Positions 1 to 6,400 of a DNA stretch of 8,478 nt are shown here, one piece after another (position 1 is the stretch's first letter; each line of letters begins with the position of its first letter). The notes below the pieces were generated by a model. It saw nothing but the letters and a program-made list of their open reading frames with translations, did not search any database and had not been told where the DNA came from. The position numbers and the translations under genes are program-made. Source of the DNA: Opitutus sp. GAS368 (GTDB lineage: Bacteria; Verrucomicrobiota; Verrucomicrobiia; Opitutales; Opitutaceae); the NCBI GenBank assembly GCA_945861235.1, contig CAMATV010000120.1:1-8478 (forward strand), in the 5' to 3' direction.

Positions 1-833
1 TTTTGGAGTTTGGCCCCAAATTTTTTCGAAAGCAGATTCATCTGCCGCACAAATTCCGCCCGCGCCACCACCGACGCAGCCGCCACCACCGGATCGGACT
101 CCGCTTTCGTCCGCATTTTCAAATCGAAATTTTTCACGCCCTTTTTCGCGAGTTCGCGCTGCACGAGGGGCTGCTCGGTAAACTGGTCCAGCAGACCCCA
201 CGGCACGTGTTTTGCCACGAGCGCCTGCTCCAGCGCCGTGGCGTGCTGCCACGCCAGCAGTCGGTTGAGATTAGCCCCGGGGCGCGACATCAGGTCGTTG
301 TATTTCGGCATCCCGCAAAAACATGTCCGCACCACCGCGCCTTTGGTTTCGCGGATGAGCTGGTCGAGCAGCAGAATTTTCCCCTCCGCAATTTTCTTCG
401 AGTCTTGGACGCCCGCCTTGCGCCACATCTCGATGGCAGACTTGTCGGCGATCACCGTCGCCGCGATCACCGGTCCAAAAAAGTCTCCCTTGCCGCTCTC
501 GTCGAGCCCCGCGTGTGATTCGAACCAATCCGGGTGCAACACCTCGTCGTAGCCGAGCGTCGCCGCACCGATCACTTCAGGCTCCAGCACATCGCGCACA
601 AAATCCTCGGTGCCCTTGCCCGCAATCACGACCTTGCCACTCGTGTAGGCGCTCACGTTCGTCTTGAGGTGGTCGGCCTTGAAGGCAAAGCGCGTGTAGG
701 CGACTTCGAACGGCGTCCACCCGCGCTCCACGCAAATCGCGCGCAGTTTTTCCATCTGGGCGTCGTCGAGTTTTGCGGTGTAGGAGGCCAGCTTCTTGGG
801 CGCTTCGGGCTCGTCGTTGAACTGCTTGGGCAT
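1..833 (-). CDS. rnhC: Ribonuclease HIII, C-terminus cut off by the window edge
   Basis: Cytoplasmic endonuclease that cleaves the RNA strand of RNA:DNA hybrids, such as R-loops and primer remnants. The visible 277 codons start at ATG 833. Residues 1 to about 90 match the TBP-like N-terminal substrate-binding domain that separates RNase HIII from RNase HII. The catalytic domain opens with the diagnostic GLDESGKGDFFGPV, with acidic residues D111 and E112. QDSKK (143-147) and LLDQF (D216, a further catalytic acid) follow. TKAESDPVVAAASVVAR (from T242) supplies the last conserved acidic segment. RNase HII would instead carry a DEAGRGP-type motif and lack the N-terminal domain. Family members run to about 300-320 residues, so roughly 25-45 are missing past position 1. 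The gene diverges from mutY across a palindromic element. AAGGG lies only one base before the ATG, too close to act as a normal ribosome binding site. The family call is very secure. Confidence 0.95.
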   Translation of the reverse strand, partial: MPKQFNDEPEAPKKLASYTAKLDDAQMEKLRAICVERGWTPFEVAYTRFAFKADHLKTNVSAYTSGKVVIAGKGTEDFVRDVLEPEVIGAATLGYDEVLHPDWFESHAGLDESGKGDFFGPVIAATVIADKSAIEMWRKAGVQDSKKIAEGKILLLDQLIRETKGAVVRTCFCGMPKYNDLMSRPGANLNRLLAWQHATALEQALVAKHVPWGLLDQFTEQPLVQRELAKKGVKNFDLKMRTKAESDPVVAAASVVARAEFVRQMNLLSKKFGAKLQ

Positions 834-842
834 GCCCTTAGA

Positions 843-923
843 TGGCCACAAAAAGCCCCGAAAGCACAAAGGGATTCTGCTTCGCAGCCACGGTCTTTTG
901 CGCCTTGTGTGAAGGCGTGGCCA
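843..923. repeat. Imperfect palindromic element between rnhC and mutY
   Basis: The outer arms TGGCCAC (843-849) and GTGGCCA (917-923) are perfect inverted repeats. Inside them CACAAAGG (865-872) pairs imperfectly with CCTTGTG (903-909), and at the centre CTGC-TTC-GCAG (877-887) forms a small tight hairpin. The nested symmetry suggests a REP-like intergenic palindrome. It fills essentially the whole gap between the divergent genes once the downstream mutY start is accepted. The arms and symmetry are seen directly. Membership of a dispersed repeat family is inference, since only one copy is in view. Confidence 0.6.
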
Positions 924-1963
924 AAAAACTGATTACCCGACGCACCGAATTCCAACGCGCCCTGCTCGCGTGGTATCGGGTTCACGCCCGCCAACTCCCG
1001 TGGCGGGAGGCCCCTTCGCTCTACAAGACCGTCGTGAGTGAATTCATGTTGCAGCAGACTCAGGTGAAAACGGTCCTCCCTTACCTCGCCCGCTGGCTCG
1101 CCGAACTACCCGATTTCGCCACCCTCGCCGCCGCCTCCGAAGCCCGCGTGCTAAAACTCTGGGAGGGGCTCGGCTACTACTCGCGCGCTCGGAATCTCCA
1201 TCGCCTCGCCCAGCAAGTCGCCGCCTGGCCCGAATTGCGCCGCACGCCCGCCGCGTGGCGCGAATTGCCCGGCGTTGGCCCCTACACCTCGGCCGCGATC
1301 ACGAGCATTTCCTTCGGCGCCCCCGCCGCGTGTGTCGATGGCAACGTCGTCCGCATCCTCGCTCGCCTCACCGCCGACGCCACGGAGTTTCGCGACTCGG
1401 CCAGTGCGTCGAAAAATTTCGCCCCTCTGGCTGAGGCGCTCCTTCCCGTCGACACTCCCGGCGACCACAATCAGGCTATGATGGAATTGGGGGCGACCGT
1501 CTGCTTCCGCCACAATCCGCTGTGCCTCACTTGCCCGGTGCGCCCATTCTGCGCAGCCGCCAATCGAGGCGAGCCGGAGGCGTTTCCCCGGCTCGCCCCC
1601 AAGCAAATGGAACAGCGCGCCGTCACTCGCGTGTGGTGCCAAAAAAACGGGGCGCTCCTCCTCCATCGCTCCGCCGCCGGCGCCCGTCGCTTGGCGAACA
1701 TTCACGAACTGCCCACTCCTGAGCAGGCCGGCCTAGATCCGGCTAGGGTCGCCCGCGGCGAACTCCTCGCGAAAAAGCGGCGCGGCATCACCCGCTTCCA
1801 CATTACGGAATCAATCTACGCCACCCCTGAGCCCCGCGGGAAACTCCCGGCGGAATTGGTCTGGGTAGGGCTGTCCGATCTCGAGACCCTGACCCTCTCC
1901 GGTCCGCATCGTCGATGGGTGGCCGAGATTGCGGCAAAGCCAGCCGTATCGCCAACCAGCTAG
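917..1963 (+). CDS. mutY: A/G-specific adenine DNA glycosylase MutY
   Basis: Base-excision repair enzyme that removes adenine mispaired with 8-oxoguanine. Counting from the alternative ATG at 842 (373 residues), the order is: LPWRE (52-56); SEFMLQQTQV with catalytic E67; WEGLGYYSRARNLH (107-120); helix-hairpin-helix LPGVGPYTSAA (142-152); VDGNV with catalytic D166; HNQAMMELG (209-217); and a 4Fe-4S loop with C221, C228, C231 and C237 in the usual Cx6Cx2Cx5C spacing. Tyr rather than Lys after GVGP favours MutY over endonuclease III. Residues from about 255 on are a diverged NUDIX-like 8-oxoG-sensing domain. I prefer GTG 917 (348 residues): MutY proteins normally begin only a few residues before the FQRALLAWY helix, and the extra 25 residues from ATG 842 would be translated palindrome. 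Neither start has a well-placed ribosome binding site. Function is very secure; the start is moderately so. Confidence 0.93.
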   Translation: MAKKLITRRTEFQRALLAWYRVHARQLPWREAPSLYKTVVSEFMLQQTQVKTVLPYLARWLAELPDFATLAAASEARVLKLWEGLGYYSRARNLHRLAQQVAAWPELRRTPAAWRELPGVGPYTSAAITSISFGAPAACVDGNVVRILARLTADATEFRDSASASKNFAPLAEALLPVDTPGDHNQAMMELGATVCFRHNPLCLTCPVRPFCAAANRGEPEAFPRLAPKQMEQRAVTRVWCQKNGALLLHRSAAGARRLANIHELPTPEQAGLDPARVARGELLAKKRRGITRFHITESIYATPEPRGKLPAELVWVGLSDLETLTLSGPHRRWVAEIAAKPAVSPTS

Positions 1964-1979
1964 CCGGGGTGGCCTTTTT
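1951..1979 (+). terminator. Probable intrinsic terminator of mutY, overlapping its stop codon
   Basis: GCCAACC (1951-1957) pairs with GGGTGGC (1967-1973) with one internal A-G mismatch. The nine-base loop contains the TAG stop (1961-1963). One C and then five Ts (1975-1979) follow. The stem is moderate, so confidence is middling, but the place between convergent genes fits. No comparable terminator for the convergent minus-strand gene is seen in this gap. Confidence 0.45.
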
Positions 1980-2019
1980 AGGCGTCCCACGCCCACACCT
2001 CCCTCCATCAGCGCCGCCC

Positions 2020-2964
2020 CTACATCAGCGCTTCAACCCGCGCCTTCGAAATTTTCACATCATCCAACGTCATCCGGGGACTGAGCTCCAACGTGAGCAG
2101 ATGCTCGGGCCGCCAGAATTCGCTCACCATTTTAAAATCGATATGACCGGAACCCACCCCTTGGTGGTCACTGCCCGTGGCACTCACGTCATGCAGGTGA
2201 AACCCCAGGAGGCGCGGGGCGTTCTTCGCGAGATGCTGGCGGTGATTGAGCAGTCCCATTCCTTCCTTAATGTCAGCGTGTCCGGTATCGTGCCAGTAGC
2301 CGATCGGCGCGGTGGGTGGCTGCCCCATAATGAAATCCGCATAGTCGGCGTCCAGCGGCAGCTCATTAAACTTCTCCCGATTCTCTAGACCGAGTTTGAT
2401 TCCTTTCTGCGACGCATAGTCATAGATTTCATTGAGACTGGCCTTGGTTTGCTCCCAAAACGGCCCCATCCGTTTGCGCAACTTCGTGACGGATTTCGCC
2501 AAAAGCGCCTGATAGGTCGAATCGTCGCCTCCCCGGCCCGCGTCGTGGTGAACGCGCAGATAGTTGCGGATGTTCCGAGCCGGATCGAACCAAAAAAAAG
2601 TCACACTGCCCAAGTGGCAAACCAGCACCCGCGCTTTCACCTGCGCGGCAAAATCGATCGATCGCTTGGTGTGACGCAACCATTGGTCGTGTTCCCGGTG
2701 CTCCGTCACTGAGGGCTCAAACAAATTGGGGGCGGCTTGCACGACCCCAGTGGGCAACGGACAAAAATTGTGCGTCGAAGAAATCTTTACGACCCCCTCC
2801 TCCACCGCTTTGAGAATCCCCGGCACCAAGGTAATCCGAATCCCGTGACTGAGCTCGACGTATTCATACCCGAGGTCGGCCATCTCGCGCAGCATGACAT
2901 AACCGTCCCTGTGGCGGTGCGAACACCAGCTCGTCGACAGGGCAAGGATTGGCTTCGTACGCAT
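2020..2964 (-). CDS. Sugar phosphate isomerase/epimerase-like TIM-barrel protein (AP endonuclease 2 / xylose isomerase-like fold)
   Basis: A 314-residue soluble protein of the superfamily that includes sugar isomerases, epimerases and endonuclease IV. Metal and active-site segments sit at the expected barrel strand ends: VCHLGS (H117), LGLEN (E194), WHDTGHAD (D226, H229), GFHLHDV (H256, H258) and LTLELSP (E293). The Glu-Asp/His-His-Glu set is the usual divalent-metal site. No signal peptide or membrane segment is seen. The substrate cannot be named from sequence, and the neighbours (mutY, rpsU) give no pathway clue. Endonuclease IV is unlikely because its longer set of zinc-binding His/Asp/Glu motifs is not seen. 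The gene converges on mutY and lies downstream of rpsU in the same direction, but a strong terminator separates them, so it probably has its own promoter within 2965-3017. I could not identify one, nor a ribosome binding site before ATG 2964. Confidence 0.85.
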   Translation of the reverse strand: MRTKPILALSTSWCSHRHRDGYVMLREMADLGYEYVELSHGIRITLVPGILKAVEEGVVKISSTHNFCPLPTGVVQAAPNLFEPSVTEHREHDQWLRHTKRSIDFAAQVKARVLVCHLGSVTFFWFDPARNIRNYLRVHHDAGRGGDDSTYQALLAKSVTKLRKRMGPFWEQTKASLNEIYDYASQKGIKLGLENREKFNELPLDADYADFIMGQPPTAPIGYWHDTGHADIKEGMGLLNHRQHLAKNAPRLLGFHLHDVSATGSDHQGVGSGHIDFKMVSEFWRPEHLLTLELSPRMTLDDVKISKARVEALM

Positions 2965-3017
2965 GGGCTGCTAAACGAAAAAAATTCTGGCAAGTTTCAC
3001 TGGCGAAAACTACTTAC

Positions 3018-3056
3018 AAAAAAATGCCGTGCTACCATTTGGTCGGTAGCACGGCA
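3018..3056 (-). terminator. Strong intrinsic terminator of rpsU
   Basis: A perfect 12-bp inverted repeat, TGCCGTGCTACC (3025-3036) and GGTAGCACGGCA (3045-3056), encloses an 8-base loop. In the minus-strand transcript a run of seven Us (3018-3024) follows immediately. It lies 38 bp past the rpsU stop and uncouples rpsU from the epimerase gene downstream. On the plus strand the hairpin is followed by As, so termination there is not expected. Confidence 0.92.
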
Positions 3057-3094
3057 AAAATTCTACAGCGGTCGCTCAGGAGCAACCGTGGTCC

Positions 3095-3292
3095 TCACTC
3101 CGCGTAGCGACGGCGGAGCATCTGCGTAAAGGCCTGCACCTTGTTCTTGCGGCGGCGCTTCTCGCATGGCTTCTCAAAGTAGCGTTTCGCGCGGGTACCT
3201 TTGATGATATTCTCGCGTTCAAGCTTCTTTTTCATGCGGCGCAGCGCACGATCGATAGGCTCATTTTTACGGATTTTGATTTCGATGGACAT
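3095..3292 (-). CDS. rpsU: 30S ribosomal protein bS21
   Basis: A 65-residue, highly basic small-subunit protein that sits near the 3' end of 16S rRNA and helps translation initiation. It begins MSIEIKIRKNEPIDRALRR, the bS21 signature (a short beta-like start, then NEPxDxALRR), followed by a KKKLERENI helix, RAKRYFEKP and an arginine/lysine-rich helical tail. A further ATG in frame at 3337 would add 15 non-conserved residues, so ATG 3292 is chosen. The gene is monocistronic, ends at a strong terminator and diverges from dnaE. It is not in the rpsU-dnaG-rpoD arrangement known from E. coli. The last 16 residues contain an aromatic, F55, in the segment QAFTQMLR. No Shine-Dalgarno-like sequence precedes the ATG. 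Confidence 0.95.
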   Translation of the reverse strand: MSIEIKIRKNEPIDRALRRMKKKLERENIIKGTRAKRYFEKPCEKRRRKNKVQAFTQMLRRRYAE

Positions 3293-3325
3293 GTGGGCGG
3301 ACGTGGTGGTGAAAGGAAAAGCCGA

Positions 3326-3356
3326 CCAATAGGCCAAGCCACTCGCCGCGCGTCAA
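3326..3356 (-). promoter_or_regulatory. Possible sigma-70-type promoter of rpsU
   Basis: Read on the minus strand, TTGACG (3356-3351) is a near-consensus -35 box. At 17 bp it is followed by CCTATT (3333-3328), or at 19 bp by TATTGG (3331-3326), both weak -10 boxes. It would give a leader of about 30 nt to ATG 3292. It lies in the 119-bp gap (3293-3411) shared with divergent dnaE, for which I see no convincing promoter. Confidence 0.35.
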
Positions 3357-3411
3357 TGGCTTTTTTCCCTTCTTGCGCGGAGACGCCGATGCCGTTCCCT
3401 AACGTCCTTCT

Positions 3412-6400
3412 GTGCCGTCCGCCGACCAAAATTTCGTCCACCTCCACGTCCATTCCGACTACAGTCTGCTCGACGGTGCGTGCCGGATAGACCGGCTCAT
3501 GGATCGTGCCTCTGAGCTGGGCATGAAGGCGCTCGCCCTCACCGACCACGGCAATCTCTACGGCACGATAGAATTTTACAACCAAGCCAAGGCCAAGGGT
3601 ATCAAGCCTCTGGTCGGCTGTGAACTCTACCTCGTCGAGACCTCCCGCCTCGAGAAACACGGCCGCTCCGACGAGGACGGCAAGAGCATGTTTCACCTCG
3701 GCCTCCTCGCGAAAAACCTCACGGGCTACCAAAATCTGCTCAAGCTGGTCTCCGACGCACACCTCAAGGGTTTTTATTACAAACCCCGCACCGACCTTGA
3801 AACACTCGCGAAATACGCCAACGGCCTGATTGGCTTCACCGGCTGCCTCGCGTCTCTCGTCCCCCAGCACCTCCTTCACGACCGCCACGAGGAGGCGCGC
3901 CAAGCCTGCGGACGCTTCGTCGAGATCTTCGGCCGCGAAAACTACTTCGTCGAAATCCAAGACCATGGCATCCCCGAGCAGCTTAAAATCATTCCCGGGC
4001 TCCTGAAGCTGGGCGAAGAGTTCAACCTGAAGGTCATCGCCACCAACGATGTTCACTACGTCCGTAAGCATGACTCCGGCCCCCACGATGCGATGCTCTG
4101 CATTCAGACCGGCGCGAAGATCGATGACGAAAAACGCATGCGCTTCACGGGCCAGGAATTCTACCTGAAGTCCCGCGACGAGATGACGAAGCTCTTCAGC
4201 GAGGTGCCCGAGTCCGTGACGAACACCCAACTCGTCGCGGAGATGTGCGACCTCACCATCCCTTTCCCCAAAGGCAGCGAGCGGTATCCAAAATATCCCC
4301 TCACGCCCGAAATCATCGCCCGCACCGATCGCGCCGGCTATCTCCGGGAGCTCTGCCTCCTCGGCCTCACCCAGCGCTACGGCTTTGACGCCACCGCCCC
4401 AGAGAAATTCACCGACCAAGCCCTCGCCAAGACCCTCACCGAGCGCGTCGACTACGAGCTCAGCATCATCGGCAAGACCGGCTTCATCGATTACTTCCTC
4501 GTCGTTTGGGATTTCATCGATTGGGCCCGGAAACAAAACATCCCCGTCGGCCCTGGCCGCGGCTCCGGCGCGGGTTGTATCGTCGCCTACCTCCTCGGTA
4601 TCACCAATCTCGACCCGCTGCGTTTCAAACTTCTCTTCGAGCGATTCCTGAATCCCGAACGCGTTTCTCCGCCCGACTTCGATATCGATTTTTGCATGCG
4701 CCGCCGCAGCGAGGTCATCGACTACGTCCGCCAAAAATACGGCAACGACTGCGTCGCCAATATTATTACCTACGGCACGCTGGGCGCGAAGATGGTCATC
4801 CGCGACGTCTCGCGCGTCCACAATCTACCTTACGCCGACGCTGACCGGCTCGCGAAGATGATTCCCGACGAGCTCAACATCACGCTCGAATCCGCCCGCG
4901 AAAAATCCGAGGAGCTCCGCCAAGAAGTTACCCGCAATCCGGTCGCCAAACGAATCTTCGACCAAGCGCTCGTCCTCGAAGGCATGGTCCGCAACACCGG
5001 TAAACACGCCGCCGGCATCATCATCACCGACCGTCCACTCGACGAATTCGTCCCGCTCACAGAGCAAGAAGGCGACGTCACCGTGCAGTTCGACATGAAC
5101 GCCGTCGGCAAGCTCGGACTGCTGAAGATGGACTTCCTCGGCCTCAAGACACTCACCGTTATCGCCGACGCCGTCGAAAACATCCGCCGCACGGTCGATC
5201 CGAAATTCGACATTGAGACGATTTCCCTCGAGGACACCCGGACCTTTGCCCTGCTCAACTCGGGTCGCACCACGGGCGTGTTTCAGCTCGAGTCCGGCGG
5301 CATGCAAAATCTCTGCCGCCAAATCGGGCTCTCCTCCATCGACGAAATCGTCGCCCTCATTGCGCTCTACCGCCCCGGCCCCATGGAGTGGATTCCCGAC
5401 TACGTGCGCGGAAAAAAAGATCCGAGCACCGTCACTTACCCGCACAAGCTCCTCGAGGATGTCTGCCGCGAAACCTACGGCATTATGGTTTACCAAGAGC
5501 AAGTCATGGAGGCCGCCAAAGTCATCGCCGGTTACTCCCTCGGCGGCGCCGATATGCTGCGCCGCGCCATGGGCAAGAAGGACGAAAAAGCGATGGCTGC
5601 CGAGCGCGTAAAATTTGTCGAGGGCGCCAAACGCGTCAACGCGATCGAAGCCAAAATCGCCGACTCGATCTTCGACATCCTGAATAAATTTGCCGGCTAC
5701 GGCTTCAATAAATCCCACTCCGCTGCCTACGCGATTCTCAGTTACCAGACCGGTTACCTGAAGGCCAATTTCCCCGTGCAGTTCATGGCCGCCATGCTCA
5801 GCTCCGAACTCGGCAACTCCGAAAAAGTCTCCCACTTCGTCGCCGAGTGCGAGGCCATGGGTCTCAAGGTCCTCGGCCCCGATGTGAACGAATCGCGCGA
5901 TATGTTTACGCCAGTGTTCCGCGGCGCGGCGCCGCGAGCTCAGAGCCCAGAGCTGAGAGCCGAGAGCAAAACCCCGACCGCCGACTCCGCTCCTTCAACT
6001 TCAGACCTCCCACTTCCACCAGCGGATCGCGGCTCCGCCGCGATCCGCTTTGGCCTCGCCGGCGTGAAAGGCGTCGGCGAGCTCGCCGCGCAAAAAATCA
6101 TTGCCGAACGCGACGCCCACGGTCCCTTCAAGAACTTTGACGACATGGTCGCCCGCGTCGATGGCCGGGCCATCAACAAGCGCGTCCTCGAAAATCTCTC
6201 GAAGACCGGCGCCTTCGACTTCAGCGGCGCGTCGCGCAAGAAACTCTTCGACGGCATCGACGCCGCCATGTCCACCGTCGCCGCTAACGCCCGCGACAAA
6301 GCCGCCGGCCAAAACACCTTCCTCGACCTGCTCGCCGAGGACAAACCCGCCAAGAAATCCGCCGCCCCCGCTGCCGTCCAACGCGCCGGTCAAGTCGCCG

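Noticed and set aside
3..552. Two plus-strand open frames opposite rnhC
   Set aside because: The minus strand carries unmistakable RNase HIII motifs, while the plus frames are low-complexity Arg/His- or Ser-rich shadows.
1981..1993. Small hairpin GGCGT-CCC-ACGCC between the convergent mutY and epimerase genes
   Set aside because: No T run follows on either strand, and the stem is only 5 bp, so it is not supported as a terminator.
3232..4821. Long open frame of 529 codons on the minus strand opposite dnaE
   Set aside because: It is antisense to well-conserved DnaE coding sequence and also overlaps rpsU. Its Asp/Glu/Val/Gly-rich composition is the normal shadow of C-ending codons in GC-rich DNA.
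4825..5835. 336-codon open frame on the minus strand opposite dnaE
   Set aside because: It is a compositional shadow of the polymerase core, which contains the catalytic and fingers motifs on the plus strand.
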